Assembly: GCF_008974185.1 (NCBI RefSeq)
Contig: NZ_BKZP01000001.1
Coordinates: 62,001-126,000, forward strand
DNA: 64,000 nt
Direction of reading: 5' to 3'
Source of the DNA: Weizmannia acidilactici
Lineage (GTDB): Bacteria > Bacillota > Bacilli > Bacillales > Bacillaceae_C
The notes below the pieces were generated by a model that saw only the letters and a program-made list of their open reading frames with translations, did no database searches and was not told where the DNA came from. Made by a program: the position numbers and the translations under genes. Of this stretch, positions 9,888 through 18,831 are shown piece after piece. Position 1 is the first letter of the stretch. Every line of letters begins with the position of its first letter.

Positions 9888-10624
9888 AAATCGATATTTT
9901 AACGCTATTTCCGGAAATGTTTGAAGGCGTTCTCGGTTCTTCCATTTTGAAAAAAGCAAGCGAAAAAGGGATTGCTAGCTATCATCTTATAAACTTCCGC
10001 GAATACAGCGACAATAAGCATAAAACAGTCGACGACTACCCGTACGGTGGCGGCGCGGGCATGGTGCTGAAGCCACAGCCTGTTTTCGATGCGGTTGAAG
10101 ATCTTTTGAAAAAAGAGGACGGAAGGAAACCGCGCATTATTCTGCTCTGCCCCCAAGGCGAAACATACACACAAAAAAAAGCGGAGGAATTTGCAAAAGA
10201 AGAGCATCTTGTCTTTATTTGCGGCCATTACGAAGGCTATGATGAACGGATCCGGGGACATCTTGTGACAGATGAAATTTCAATCGGTGACTATGTGTTA
10301 ACCGGCGGGGAGCTCGGCGCCATGGTGATGATCGACAGCATTGTCCGCCTTCTTCCGGGTGTGTTGGGCAATGAAGAATCGCCTGTTACGGATTCGTTTT
10401 CGACCGGGCTTTTGGAATATCCGCACTATACGCGGCCGGCCGATTTCCGCGGCATGAAGGTCCCGGATGTGCTGCTGTCAGGCAACCATAAGCTGATTGA
10501 AGAATGGCGCGAAAAGCAGTCCTTGTACAGAACATATACGAGAAGGCCGGATTTATTGCGCAGTTATCCGCTTTCTGAAAAGCAAAAAGCATGGCTGAAA
10601 GAATGGGAAGAAAGCCGCGATTAG
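9884..10624 (+). CDS. trmD: tRNA (guanine-N1)-methyltransferase TrmD
   Basis: Methylates G37 next to the anticodon using S-adenosylmethionine, preventing +1 frameshifts. The 246-residue SPOUT enzyme shows the family motifs [24 protein letters not shown] and the trefoil-knot AdoMet site [18 protein letters not shown]. The start overlaps the rimM stop (ATGA). A separate promoter and leader for rplS follow immediately. Confidence 0.98.
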   Translation: MKIDILTLFPEMFEGVLGSSILKKASEKGIASYHLINFREYSDNKHKTVDDYPYGGGAGMVLKPQPVFDAVEDLLKKEDGRKPRIILLCPQGETYTQKKAEEFAKEEHLVFICGHYEGYDERIRGHLVTDEISIGDYVLTGGELGAMVMIDSIVRLLPGVLGNEESPVTDSFSTGLLEYPHYTRPADFRGMKVPDVLLSGNHKLIEEWREKQSLYRTYTRRPDLLRSYPLSEKQKAWLKEWEESRD

Positions 10625-10627
10625 CTG

Positions 10628-10656
10628 TTGCAATCACAAGGCGTTTATGCTATGAT
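10628..10656 (+). promoter_or_regulatory. Extended -10 promoter of rplS
   Basis: The -35 TTGCAA (10628-10633), a 17-base spacer and -10 TATGAT (10651-10656) preceded by TGC, an extended -10. The -35 lies 3 bases after the trmD stop. Confidence 0.85.
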
Positions 10657-10659
10657 TTC

Positions 10660-10750
10660 ACTTGTGGTTTGTTGCTGCAAACCACCGTAAAACGATGTTC
10701 CGCTGCAAAATGTTAAAAGGTTTGCAAGAGCATCTGTTGGAAGGAGTTGA
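10660..10750 (+). promoter_or_regulatory. Probable L19 ribosomal-protein leader RNA
   Basis: The roughly 90-base leader between the rplS promoter and its Shine-Dalgarno folds into GTGGTTTG/CAAACCAC (around 10664-10684), followed by a second stem in which GATG...TTGCAAA-like segments pair before GGAAGGAG. Firmicutes carry a known autoregulatory L19 leader here. Assignment is by position and the first stem; the complete consensus was not checked. Confidence 0.6.
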
Positions 10751-10755
10751 ATACG

Positions 10756-11100
10756 ATGCACAATATTATTGATGAAATTACAAAAGATCAACTTCGCACT
10801 GATCTTCCTGATTTCCGCCCGGGTGATACGGTTCGCGTGCATGTAAAAGTTATTGAAGGCTCCCGCGAACGTATCCAGGTTTTTGAAGGTGTTGTGATCA
10901 AACGCCGCGGCGGCGGGATCAGCGAAACATTTACGGTACGGAAAGTTTCTTATGGTGTAGGCGTTGAACGTACATTCCCTCTCCATACACCTAAAATTGC
11001 GAAGATTGAAGTCGTGCGTCGCGGTAAAGTTCGCCGTGCGAAACTTTACTACCTGCGTAATCTGCGCGGTAAAGCCGCCCGTATTAAAGAAATCCGCTGA
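10756..11100 (+). CDS. rplS: 50S ribosomal protein L19
   Basis: A 114-residue large-subunit protein at the 30S-50S interface, containing [20 protein letters not shown] and ending [12 protein letters not shown] as in Bacillus L19. ATG 10756 is favoured over the upstream in-frame TTG because AAGGAG lies at the right distance. Transcribed alone from its own promoter and closed by a strong terminator. Confidence 0.98.
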   Translation: MHNIIDEITKDQLRTDLPDFRPGDTVRVHVKVIEGSRERIQVFEGVVIKRRGGGISETFTVRKVSYGVGVERTFPLHTPKIAKIEVVRRGKVRRAKLYYLRNLRGKAARIKEIR

Positions 11101-11119
11101 TGCAGCAATGACAGGTTCG

Positions 11120-11151
11120 AAAAGGGGCTCCTTCCAAAGGCCCCTTTTCTT
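11120..11151 (+). terminator. Rho-independent terminator after rplS
   Basis: AAAAGGGGC (11120-11128) pairs with GCCCCTTTT (11140-11148) across an 11-base loop and continues CTT. Confidence 0.92.
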
Positions 11152-11209
11152 CATATTATACAAAATTTCCGTGCGGTTTTTAATGGCTATGGTCATCGCA
11201 AAACCCGAT

Positions 11210-11238
11210 TTTAAAACATGATTCAAACCAGTTATAAT
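11210..11238 (+). promoter_or_regulatory. Sigma-A promoter of lepB
   Basis: The -35 TTTAAA (11210-11215), a 17-base spacer and consensus -10 TATAAT (11233-11238). The leader to lepB is about 50 bases. Confidence 0.75.
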
Positions 11239-11297
11239 GCAATATGATAATAAGGAATACACGCGATGGAAACTTGTATTGATGAGGCGGTGTGAGA

Positions 11298-11849
11298 ATG
11301 GCAAAACAGAAACAACCGAAAAATGAGCTTTGGGAATGGGTGAAGGCGCTGCTGATTGCCGTGGCACTTGCCGGGATTCTCCGCTACTTTTTCTTTGCCC
11401 CGATCATTGTCGACGGCTCTTCCATGATGCCGACATTGAAAAACGGGGACCGGATGATTGTCAATAAGCTCGGAACGCCGAAACGTTTTGATATAGTCGT
11501 TTTCCATGCTCCCGAAGGCAAGGATTATATAAAAAGGGTCATCGGGCTGCCCGGCGACCGGATTGAATATAAGAATGACGTCTTGTACATTAATGGAAAA
11601 GCATATAAAGAGCCTTACCTTGACAAGTATAAAAAAGCGGTTGCCGACGGACCACTGACGGAAGATTTTACGTTAAAAGACATCATTGGCAGGGACACCG
11701 TGCCGAAGGGCCAAATCTTTGTCATGGGCGATAACCGTCGCTACAGCAAAGACAGCCGCCAGATTGGCACGATTCCGCTGAGCAAAGTCGTCGGCGAAAC
11801 CAATTTCGTTTACTGGCCGCTGAAAGATGCCCATGTTGTCAATCATTAG
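11298..11849 (+). CDS. lepB: Type I signal peptidase
   Basis: A membrane-bound serine protease that removes signal peptides from exported proteins on the outer face. A single N-terminal transmembrane segment (about residues 11-35, ALLIAVALAGILRYFFFAP) precedes the catalytic Ser in DGSSMMPTL and the catalytic Lys in YIKRVIGLPGD; GDNRRYSKDSR is the C-terminal box. The 183-residue length is typical of Gram-positive SipS-like enzymes. ATG 11298 is preferred over GTG 11292. The gene lies between rplS and rbgA, a position empty in B. subtilis. Confidence 0.95.
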   Translation: MAKQKQPKNELWEWVKALLIAVALAGILRYFFFAPIIVDGSSMMPTLKNGDRMIVNKLGTPKRFDIVVFHAPEGKDYIKRVIGLPGDRIEYKNDVLYINGKAYKEPYLDKYKKAVADGPLTEDFTLKDIIGRDTVPKGQIFVMGDNRRYSKDSRQIGTIPLSKVVGETNFVYWPLKDAHVVNH

Positions 11850-11919
11850 ACATTTCAATGGCTGTCTGGGGTCAGGGCCGTTATAAGCGGAAGAACGAGA
11901 GATTTGGAGTTGACACACG

Positions 11920-12762
11920 ATGGCAATACAATGGTTTCCGGGGCATATGGCCAAGGCAAGGAGAGAAGTTTCCGAAAAATTGAAGCTGGTGGATATCATC
12001 TTTGAATTGCTTGATGCCAGAATCCCCGTTTCATCTGCAAACCCGATGCTCGATGAAATCATCCAGCAAAAGCCGCGTATCAAACTATTGAACAAAGCGG
12101 ATATGGCGGATCCCATAATGACATCCCGCTGGCTTGACAAGTTTTCGGGCGAAAACACATCTGTGCTGGCCATTGATGCGCAAAGCGGAAAGGGCCTGGA
12201 CAAGATGGTGAAACTCGCTGAACAAATTTTGCAGCCAAAGTGGGAGAGAAAGCGTGCGAAGGGCATTAAACCGCGTGCAATCAGGGCGATGATTGTCGGG
12301 ATTCCAAATGTCGGAAAATCGACCTTGATTAACAGGCTTGCCGGAAAAAACATCGCAAAAACCGGCAATACACCCGGTGTCACAAAAGCGCAGGCTTGGA
12401 TAAAAGTCGGCAAATCGATGGAACTGTTGGACACGCCGGGTATCCTATGGCCGAAGTTTGAAGATGAAGAAGTCGGTTACAAGCTTGCTCTGACCGGTGC
12501 GATTAAGGATACGATTCTCAATCTGCAGGATGTCGCGGTATTCAGTCTCCGCTTTCTTGAGGCACATTACACTGAAGCCTTAAAGGCGCGTTACAAGCTG
12601 GATGAGATCCCGGAAGATATCGTTGCGCTTTTTGACCATATCGGGCGCCTGCGCGGGTGCTTAAGAGCCGGGGGGGAAATTGATTACGACAAAACGGCTG
12701 ATATCATCATCCGCGATATCCGCGGGCAAAAGCTCGGTCCTTTGACATTCGATACATTGTAA
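11920..12762 (+). CDS. rbgA: Ribosome biogenesis GTPase RbgA (YlqF)
   Basis: Drives a late step of 50S subunit assembly. The 280-residue protein has the circularly permuted GTPase motif order: NKAD (G4, about residue 56) before GIPNVGKST (G1, about 127) and DTPGI (G3, about 172), followed by a C-terminal RNA-binding ANTAR-like helical domain. ATG 11920 follows TTGGAGTTG. The stop codon is within the stem of the next terminator. Confidence 0.97.
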   Translation: MAIQWFPGHMAKARREVSEKLKLVDIIFELLDARIPVSSANPMLDEIIQQKPRIKLLNKADMADPIMTSRWLDKFSGENTSVLAIDAQSGKGLDKMVKLAEQILQPKWERKRAKGIKPRAIRAMIVGIPNVGKSTLINRLAGKNIAKTGNTPGVTKAQAWIKVGKSMELLDTPGILWPKFEDEEVGYKLALTGAIKDTILNLQDVAVFSLRFLEAHYTEALKARYKLDEIPEDIVALFDHIGRLRGCLRAGGEIDYDKTADIIIRDIRGQKLGPLTFDTL

Positions 12763-12794
12763 GCTCTCCCCTTTTCTGGAGGGCTTATTTTTTT
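12761..12794 (+). terminator. Terminator between rbgA and rnhB
   Basis: AAGCTCTCC (from 12761) pairs with GGAGGGCTT (ending 12786) with one G-U pair, then seven Ts (12788-12794). The stem includes the last bases of the rbgA stop codon. rnhB starts only 10 bases later, so rnhB expression may depend on read-through or an unseen promoter. Confidence 0.85.
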
Positions 12795-12803
12795 AAGGGG
12801 TGG

Positions 12804-13574
12804 ATGAAAGTGAAAATCAGTGAAATTGAAGAACGGCTTGCGGTTGTCAAAGACCCGGACAATCCGTTTATATTGGCCTTGCAAAAAGACGGGAGGAAAG
12901 GCGCACAAGAAGCACTTGAAAAATGGAAGAGAAAATTAGAAAAAGAGCATCAGGCGCTTGAAAAGTTCCGGGAAATGATGCGCTATGAAAATGCATTGCG
13001 ACTGGAAGGGCATCGCCTGATCGCCGGCATTGACGAAGCGGGAAGGGGGCCGCTTGCCGGGCCGGTCGTGGCGGCGGCGGTCATCCTCCCAGAGGATTTT
13101 TATCTGGCCGGCTTGAACGACTCTAAGCAGCTGTCCGGAAAGCAGAGGGAAAAGTATTATTCCGCAATTTGTGAAAAAGCCGGCTATATTGGGGTTGGAA
13201 TTGTGGATGCGGATGAAATTGATAAAATCAATATTTACAAGGCAGCCAAAAAAGCGATGATGCTGGCTGTGGAAAACTTGCTGGAAAAACCAGACCATTT
13301 GCTGATCGATGCGATGGAAATTCCTGCCCCTTATCCGCAAACTTCCATAATAAAAGGCGATGCAAAGAGCGTTTCAATTGCGGCCGCATCCATCATCGCC
13401 AAAGTGACAAGGGACCGTTTGATGCAGGAAATGGATAAAAAATACCCTGAATACGGATTTGCCAAAAATATGGGGTACGGGACGAAAGAGCATTTGGAAG
13501 CCCTGAAACGGCACGGACCATGCCCAATACATAGAAAAACGTTTGCACCGGTTAAAAATTGGCCGGCATTTTGA
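12804..13574 (+). CDS. rnhB: Ribonuclease HII
   Basis: Cleaves RNA in RNA-DNA hybrids and at single ribonucleotides in DNA. The 256 residues comprise an N-terminal extension of about 70 residues typical of Bacillus RNase HII, then the catalytic IAGIDEAGRGPLAGPV (Asp-Glu pair), the DSKQLS stretch, LLIDAM (third acidic residue) and IIKGDAKSVSIAAASI. ATG 12804 follows AAGGGGTGG. Confidence 0.97.
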   Translation: MKVKISEIEERLAVVKDPDNPFILALQKDGRKGAQEALEKWKRKLEKEHQALEKFREMMRYENALRLEGHRLIAGIDEAGRGPLAGPVVAAAVILPEDFYLAGLNDSKQLSGKQREKYYSAICEKAGYIGVGIVDADEIDKINIYKAAKKAMMLAVENLLEKPDHLLIDAMEIPAPYPQTSIIKGDAKSVSIAAASIIAKVTRDRLMQEMDKKYPEYGFAKNMGYGTKEHLEALKRHGPCPIHRKTFAPVKNWPAF

Positions 13575-13623
13575 CGATAACAAATATAGAAAAAATGAGA
13601 CAGTTATAAGGCAGGGGGCATAT

Positions 13624-14877
13624 ATGCAATTTTCTTCCATTACGGAGCAGGCCCTTTCCGCGCTTTCCGGCTCAAAAATCCGCGCATTTGAATTTAAAAC
13701 GGGACAGATTTTTTTCGGCACCATTCAAAAACTGTTTCCGAATGATACGGCTCTTGTGCAGGCAGGCGGGCGCACTTTTGCCGCCAAACTTCAAATTCCG
13801 CTTGAAACCGGGAAAGGCTACTGGTTCCAAACTGTTTCAACGGAAGGCGGCATACAGTTGAAAATGCTTGCCGCGGAAGATGCCGCAGCAGGCTCACACG
13901 AAAAAGCCCTATTAACGCAAATGCAGTTGCCTTCCGAAAAAACATACCAATCCCTTGTTTCCTATTTGGCAGAACGGGGCATCCCGTTTACGAAAAACAT
14001 GGCCGTTAAAATCGGCGGCTGGCTGAAACAGGTGCCGGACCTTGAAAAAGGATTAGAAGCAGCGGGTTTTATGTTGTCAAAAGACCTTCCTGTAACAAAA
14101 AGAATACTTACCGCTCTTCTTTCGGCCGGGCAGGGCGAGCCGGCAACAAACCTCCTGAACCGTCTGCAGGCGGCGCTCGGGGCGGAACATCCAACACCGC
14201 TCGTCCAACAGCTGTTAAGCAGCCTTCAGGATCTTCAAATGACGGGCGGGGATCACGTGACAGGCGATATGTTGCGTGCGCAAATCCAGGAGACGGTACA
14301 GAAATTAGGGATTTTTTACGAAGGCAGAATTTTGCAAAACGATGGGCTGACAAAACAAAGCGAACTGCCTTTAAAGGCGCTTCTTGTTGAATTTCTGCAA
14401 AAAGAAGGCGGTTCCCCAGAAGCAAAAGAAATTGCGGACCAAATTATACAGAAAATGAACGGCCAGCAGCTGCTTTCTGTCCCGGATGCAGCGGTCCAGC
14501 ACATCTGGATGGAAATCCCGCTGTCTTTTCCTCATTTTCAAACAAACGCGGTGATGCAGTGGTCGGGCAGGCAGAAAAAAAACGGAAAAATTGACAGCGA
14601 TTATTGTAAAATCATTTTTTATTTGAATTTGCAGTTTTTAAAAGAAACATTGGTGGAGATGAATGTGCAGAACCGTGTTGTCACGGTTCAAGTTGCAAGC
14701 GCCAAAGAAGATTTGCAGGCGGTTTGTGCGCCGTTTGTCCCCGCATTAAAGGAAGGGCTGGATGAACTCAATTATAAGCTGTCCGGCGTGCATTTCCGGA
14801 CAGTGAAGGGAAAAAGCGTGCGGAATGCGGCATATCAGGCGGATTCTTCCTATAAAGGGGTGGATATACGGATATGA
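13624..14877 (+). CDS. ylqG: YlqG, FliK C-domain-like protein
   Basis: A 417-residue protein of unassigned function, conserved here in Bacilli. The middle is poorly structured and Gln/Leu-rich. The last ~95 residues (FYLNLQFLKETLVEMNVQNR onward) line up by eye with the C-terminal Flg_hook domain of FliK encoded at 32935-34695: the same run of alternating hydrophobics, VxN/QNG-R turn and final LKExL...L..V helix-strand. I infer a FliK-type C-domain. ATG 13624 (MQFSSITEQ) follows GCAGGGGGC. It overlaps ylqH by 4 bases, implying that the two act together. Confidence 0.8.
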   Translation: MQFSSITEQALSALSGSKIRAFEFKTGQIFFGTIQKLFPNDTALVQAGGRTFAAKLQIPLETGKGYWFQTVSTEGGIQLKMLAAEDAAAGSHEKALLTQMQLPSEKTYQSLVSYLAERGIPFTKNMAVKIGGWLKQVPDLEKGLEAAGFMLSKDLPVTKRILTALLSAGQGEPATNLLNRLQAALGAEHPTPLVQQLLSSLQDLQMTGGDHVTGDMLRAQIQETVQKLGIFYEGRILQNDGLTKQSELPLKALLVEFLQKEGGSPEAKEIADQIIQKMNGQQLLSVPDAAVQHIWMEIPLSFPHFQTNAVMQWSGRQKKNGKIDSDYCKIIFYLNLQFLKETLVEMNVQNRVVTVQVASAKEDLQAVCAPFVPALKEGLDELNYKLSGVHFRTVKGKSVRNAAYQADSSYKGVDIRI

Positions 14878-15173
14878 ACGGAAAAGAGAAAGAGATAAGA
14901 GAAGCCGTTGCGCTCCAATACCGGTCGGAAATTCATTCTGCGCCGGTTGTAAAGGCGAAAGGAAAAGGCGAAGTTGCCAAGCGGATCATCGAAAAAGCAC
15001 TCGAAGCAAATGTCCCGATACAAAAAGACCGGGATCTGGTTGCGTTGCTCGGGCAGCTCAATATTAATGAAACGATACCGGAAGAACTTTATGCTGCCGT
15101 TGCCGAGGTGTTTGCGTTTATTTATAGGCTTGACCAATCTTTTGAAAACGAACAAAAAAATATTTTTAAATAA
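14874..15173 (+). CDS. ylqH: YlqH, FlhB C-terminal-domain homolog
   Basis: A 99-residue soluble protein homologous to the cytoplasmic C-domain of the export gate protein FlhB. AVALQYRSEIHSAPVVKAKG here corresponds to AVCLQYDETKSDAPVVIAKG just after the NPTH self-cleavage site of FlhB in this same window, and the match continues to AVAEVFAFIYRL versus AVAEILAYVYKI with only one single-residue gap. The NPTH motif and the membrane part are missing, so it resembles the post-cleavage fragment made as a free protein. Coupled to ylqG by ATGA overlap. Role unknown. Confidence 0.85.
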   Translation: MNGKEKEIREAVALQYRSEIHSAPVVKAKGKGEVAKRIIEKALEANVPIQKDRDLVALLGQLNINETIPEELYAAVAEVFAFIYRLDQSFENEQKNIFK

Positions 15174-15198
15174 TAATAGCGGTTTCAGTTCATTATGG

Positions 15199-15227
15199 TA
15201 GACATATTTTCTGATGTTTATTAAAAT
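15199..15227 (+). promoter_or_regulatory. Candidate promoter of sucCD with possible cre site
   Basis: The -35 TAGACA (15199-15204), a 17-base spacer and -10 TAAAAT (15222-15227). Directly after the -10, TGAAAGCGCAGTTA (15227-15240) matches a left half of the CcpA cre consensus with two mismatches on the right. The promoter is fairly convincing; the cre site is tentative. Confidence 0.6.
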
Positions 15228-15272
15228 GAAAGCGCAGTTAATTTTTTGAACAGTTTGATAGGAGGATGGAAC

Positions 15273-16433
15273 ATGAATATTCACGAGTATCAAGGCAAAG
15301 AGATCCTCAGAAAATATGGGGTTTCTGTGCCGAAAGGGAAAGTTGCCTTCACCGTGGATGAAGCGGTGGAAGCGGCGAAAGCACTCGGTACAGAGGTATG
15401 TGTTGTAAAAGCGCAAATCCATGCCGGCGGCCGCGGAAAAGCGGGCGGCGTCAAAGTAGCGAAAAATTTGGATGAAGTTCGTACATACGCGCAGGAGTTG
15501 CTTGGGAAAACGCTTGTTACGCATCAAACAGGCCCAGAAGGAAAAGAAGTGAAACGTCTGTTGATTGAAGAAGGATGCGATATCCAAAAAGAATACTATG
15601 TCGGCCTTGTGCTGGACCGCGCTTCTTCAAGGGTTGTGCTGATGGCGTCTGAAGAAGGCGGGACGGAAATCGAAGAAGTGGCGGCCAAAACACCGGAAAA
15701 GATTTTCAAGGAAACGATCGATCCGGCAGTCGGACTGTTGCCGTTCCAAGCGCGCCGCATTGCTTTCAATATCAATATTCCTGCTAAACTTGTAAACCAA
15801 GCTGTTAAATTCATGATGGGCTTGTACCAAGTATTTGTTGAAAAAGACTGCTCGATTGCGGAAATCAACCCGCTTGTCGTGACTGGCGACGGGAAAGTCA
15901 TGGCGCTCGATGCCAAATTGAATTTCGATTCAAACGGATTGTACCGCCAGCAGGATATTTTGGAATATCGTGATTTGGATGAAGAAGACCCGAAAGAAGT
16001 TGAAGCATCGAAATACGATTTGAGCTATGTCGCTCTTGACGGGAATATCGGATGTATGGTAAACGGCGCCGGCCTTGCGATGGCGACGATGGACATTATT
16101 AAATATTACGGAGGCGAACCTGCCAACTTCCTGGATGTCGGCGGCGGCGCAACAGAAGAAAAAGTTACGGAAGCGTTTAAAATTATTCTTTCCGATGAAA
16201 AAGTAAAAGGGATTTTCGTCAATATTTTCGGCGGCATCATGAAATGTGATGTTATCGCGGCCGGTGTGGTTGCGGCTACGAAACAGGTAGGCCTTGACAT
16301 TCCGCTCGTTGTCCGTCTGGAAGGGACGAATGTTGAACTCGGAAAGAAAATTTTAAATGAATCGGGGCTTAAAATTGTTGCGGCCGAATCGATGGCGGAC
16401 GGCGCGCAAAAAATTGTTGAACTCGTAAGCTGA
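15273..16433 (+). CDS. sucC: Succinyl-CoA synthetase (ADP-forming), beta subunit
   Basis: With SucD, interconverts succinyl-CoA and succinate with substrate-level ATP formation in the TCA cycle. The 386 residues comprise an N-terminal ATP-grasp fold ([32 protein letters not shown]) and a C-terminal CoA-ligase part with GGGATEEKV and [13 protein letters not shown] 15273 after AGGAGG fits the conserved N-terminus; the upstream in-frame TTG at 15246 does not. sucD follows after 67 bases. Confidence 0.98.
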   Translation: MNIHEYQGKEILRKYGVSVPKGKVAFTVDEAVEAAKALGTEVCVVKAQIHAGGRGKAGGVKVAKNLDEVRTYAQELLGKTLVTHQTGPEGKEVKRLLIEEGCDIQKEYYVGLVLDRASSRVVLMASEEGGTEIEEVAAKTPEKIFKETIDPAVGLLPFQARRIAFNINIPAKLVNQAVKFMMGLYQVFVEKDCSIAEINPLVVTGDGKVMALDAKLNFDSNGLYRQQDILEYRDLDEEDPKEVEASKYDLSYVALDGNIGCMVNGAGLAMATMDIIKYYGGEPANFLDVGGGATEEKVTEAFKIILSDEKVKGIFVNIFGGIMKCDVIAAGVVAATKQVGLDIPLVVRLEGTNVELGKKILNESGLKIVAAESMADGAQKIVELVS

Positions 16434-16500
16434 TTCAATGCGCATGTCAGTGTTATGAATACGAACAAACATTCTTGAATAAAGAAGGCAGGGGAAAAAA

Positions 16501-17403
16501 GTGAGTATTTATGTAAATAAAGATACAAAAGTCATTGTTCAAGGAATTACGGGGAAAACAGCGCTTTTCCATACGAAACAATGCCTGGAGTACGGCACAA
16601 AAATTGTCGGCGGGACTTCTCCGGGAAAAGGTGGAACAGAAGTGGAAGGCGTACCGGTTTTTAACACGGTGGAAGAAGCTGTAAAAGCGACAGGCGCCAC
16701 CGTATCGGTCATTTTCGTCCCGGCCCCGTTTGCGGCGGATGCCATTATGGAAGCTGTCGATGCGGAACTCGACCTTGTCATCTGCATCACAGAGCATATT
16801 CCAGTTTTGGATATGGTCAAAGTGAAACGTTACATGGAAGGGAAGAAAACCCGCCTGATCGGCCCGAACTGCCCTGGCATCATCACGCCTGATGAATGTA
16901 AAATCGGCATCATGCCTGGTTACATCCATAAAAAAGGCCATGTCGGCGTTGTCTCCCGCTCCGGCACGTTGACTTATGAAGCTGTCCATCAGCTCACCCA
17001 GGCGGGCATCGGCCAGTCCAATGCGATCGGAATCGGCGGCGACCCAGTTAACGGGACAAACTTTATTGATGTTTTGAAAGAATTTAACAACGACCCGGAT
17101 ACGGAAGCTGTCATCATGATCGGCGAAATTGGTGGAACGGCGGAAGAAGAAGCGGCACGCTGGATCAAGGCAAACATGAAGAAACCTGTCGTCGGCTTTA
17201 TCGGCGGTGTTACAGCACCTCCAGGAAAACGGATGGGCCATGCCGGCGCGATCATTTCCGGCGGCAAAGGGACCGCAGCCGAAAAAATCCGCACGATGAA
17301 TGAATGTGGCATCCAGGTGGCGGAAACACCAGCTGTCATTGGCGAAACACTGATCCGCGTCCTCAAAGAAAGAGGTTTATACGAAAAATGTAAAAACCTA
17401 TAA
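16501..17403 (+). CDS. sucD: Succinyl-CoA synthetase, alpha subunit
   Basis: The CoA-binding and phosphohistidine-carrying subunit paired with SucC. The 300 residues include the N-terminal CoA-binding fold ([22 protein letters not shown]), the signature [13 protein letters not shown], and the active-site histidine region [14 protein letters not shown]. It starts at GTG 16501 after GCAGGGGAAA. A large hairpin terminator follows. Confidence 0.98.
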   Translation: MSIYVNKDTKVIVQGITGKTALFHTKQCLEYGTKIVGGTSPGKGGTEVEGVPVFNTVEEAVKATGATVSVIFVPAPFAADAIMEAVDAELDLVICITEHIPVLDMVKVKRYMEGKKTRLIGPNCPGIITPDECKIGIMPGYIHKKGHVGVVSRSGTLTYEAVHQLTQAGIGQSNAIGIGGDPVNGTNFIDVLKEFNNDPDTEAVIMIGEIGGTAEEEAARWIKANMKKPVVGFIGGVTAPPGKRMGHAGAIISGGKGTAAEKIRTMNECGIQVAETPAVIGETLIRVLKERGLYEKCKNL

Positions 17404-17413
17404 TGCCGTGTAA

Positions 17414-17485
17414 ATAAACCGGACCGGATCCGGCCATGCGATGCTGTAAAACGTGCCGGCCGGGTCTATTCGGTTTATGTTTTTT
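17414..17485 (+). terminator. Large hairpin terminator after sucD
   Basis: The outer stem ATAAACCG (17414-17421) pairs with CGGTTTAT (17471-17478), enclosing an inner GC-rich stem of GGACC/CCGG type, and is followed by a run of six Ts. A second small CGGCT/AGCCG hairpin with TTTTT comes right after (17485-17502). Confidence 0.8.
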
Positions 17486-17521
17486 CGGCTAAAGCCGTTT
17501 TTATAGGAAGCGAGGAGTGAT

Positions 17522-18394
17522 ATGGAACCACTAAAAATAAAGTATATCCATTTGGACCATTGCCGGGGATTAAGCCTTAGGCAAAAAATGCACATTCTAC
17601 AATTTGACCCGCAGCTTGAAAAACTCTACCGGATGCCCCGCGAAGCCCTCCGCACGCTGCTCCGCATGAATCGTAACGCTTTCGACACTTTTTATAATGA
17701 TCTCCATCATCTTGAACTCAAACCATATTTAGCGCTTTATAAAAAGAAAGGAATCCGGGCCACCGCAGCCTTTGAACCGGAATATCCCGCGCTGTTAAAA
17801 GAAACGTACGAGCCGCCTATTGTATTATACTCCATGGGGGATATTTCTTTATTGAAACGCAGGTGCCTCGCAGTTGTCGGTTCAAGAAAGTCCGGTACCT
17901 ATGCCGAAAAAGTGGTGGACCGGTTATTTCCGGACCTGATCGAAAAAAATTTTGTCATTGTCAGCGGGCTGGCCAAGGGAGCTGATACAATCGCCCACCG
18001 AGCCGCCATGAAATTCGGCGGAAAAACGATTGCAGTCTTGGGCAGCGGGTTTTTTCATATTTATCCGCGGGGAAATACAGTGCTGGCTGAAAAGATCAAG
18101 CAGAATCATTTGCTGTTGTCCGAATACCCCCCTTTTACACGCCCGCAAAAATGGCATTTTCCGGAACGAAACCGGATCATTAGCGGCATTTCCGAAGGGG
18201 TGGTGGTCATCCAGGCGGAAAGGCGGAGCGGCTCGCTGATCACCGCTGATTTTGCGCTTCAGGAGGGACGGGAAGTATTCAGCATACCCGGAAACGTTTT
18301 GGACAGCCTGTCGGAAGGCACAAACCATTTAATCCAGCAGGGAGCGAAACTTGTGGCTAACAGCTCCGATATTTTGGAAGAACTGCGCATCTGA
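17522..18394 (+). CDS. dprA: DNA-processing protein DprA (Smf)
   Basis: Binds incoming single-stranded DNA and loads RecA during natural transformation. The 290-residue protein has a Rossmann fold with GSRKSGTYAEKVVD, SGLAKGADTIAHRAA, GSGFFHIYPRGN and the C-terminal EREVFSIPGN-like stretch (GREVFSIPGNVLD). ATG 17522 follows GCGAGGAG. Presence of an intact copy means the transformation machinery may be retained. No terminator is visible after it. Confidence 0.96.
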   Translation: MEPLKIKYIHLDHCRGLSLRQKMHILQFDPQLEKLYRMPREALRTLLRMNRNAFDTFYNDLHHLELKPYLALYKKKGIRATAAFEPEYPALLKETYEPPIVLYSMGDISLLKRRCLAVVGSRKSGTYAEKVVDRLFPDLIEKNFVIVSGLAKGADTIAHRAAMKFGGKTIAVLGSGFFHIYPRGNTVLAEKIKQNHLLLSEYPPFTRPQKWHFPERNRIISGISEGVVVIQAERRSGSLITADFALQEGREVFSIPGNVLDSLSEGTNHLIQQGAKLVANSSDILEELRI

Positions 18395-18831
18395 AAAAAA
18401 TTTCCCTGTATCGGGGTACAAAGGGCAAATTGTAAATAAAAATTCATAAATGGATGAAGAATTTTCCATTTCGATGAAAAAACTCATGATTTTTGGATAT
18501 GATGTATATAAAATAGAGAAAGAAAAGATAAAATATTACAAATGAAACCGTTTGCCATATTTGTTTTTTTGCGACAACGCTGTTAAAATTGACAAATGCG
18601 GGCTTCAAGGCTAATATTTACAAATGATTTTAAGTTGACTCTATTAAATTTCATTGTTGGTGGCAGCCCATTTCCGGGACTTCGTCATAAAGTCCCGCGG
18701 GATAGACATGTGCGAAGCGGATTTCGTGGTCATCAACATTGTTTCACGAACATAACCTTTAAGTTAAAAAACAGAAATACGCGTAAAGTTGTTGCAAAGA
18801 GAGGGTATATGCTCTCCGGGGAGGATTTTGA
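18395..18831 (+). other. Non-coding 437-base region with topA leader
   Basis: AT-rich DNA with no supportable gene. It holds a cre-like site TGAAACCGTTTGCC (18543-18556, one mismatch to consensus), a near-consensus promoter at 18589-18617 and then an approximately 210-base transcribed leader. The leader contains an 8-bp hairpin CGGGACTT/AAGTCCCG (18675-18697), a TTCGTG/CACGAA stem (about 18723-18752), and GAGAG...CTCTC just before the Shine-Dalgarno GGGGAGGA. Confidence 0.7.
18589..18617 (+). promoter_or_regulatory. Strong sigma-A promoter of topA
   Basis: Consensus -35 TTGACA (18589-18594), a 17-base spacer and -10 TAATAT (18612-18617). Transcription would give a leader of about 210 bases before topA. 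Confidence 0.88.
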
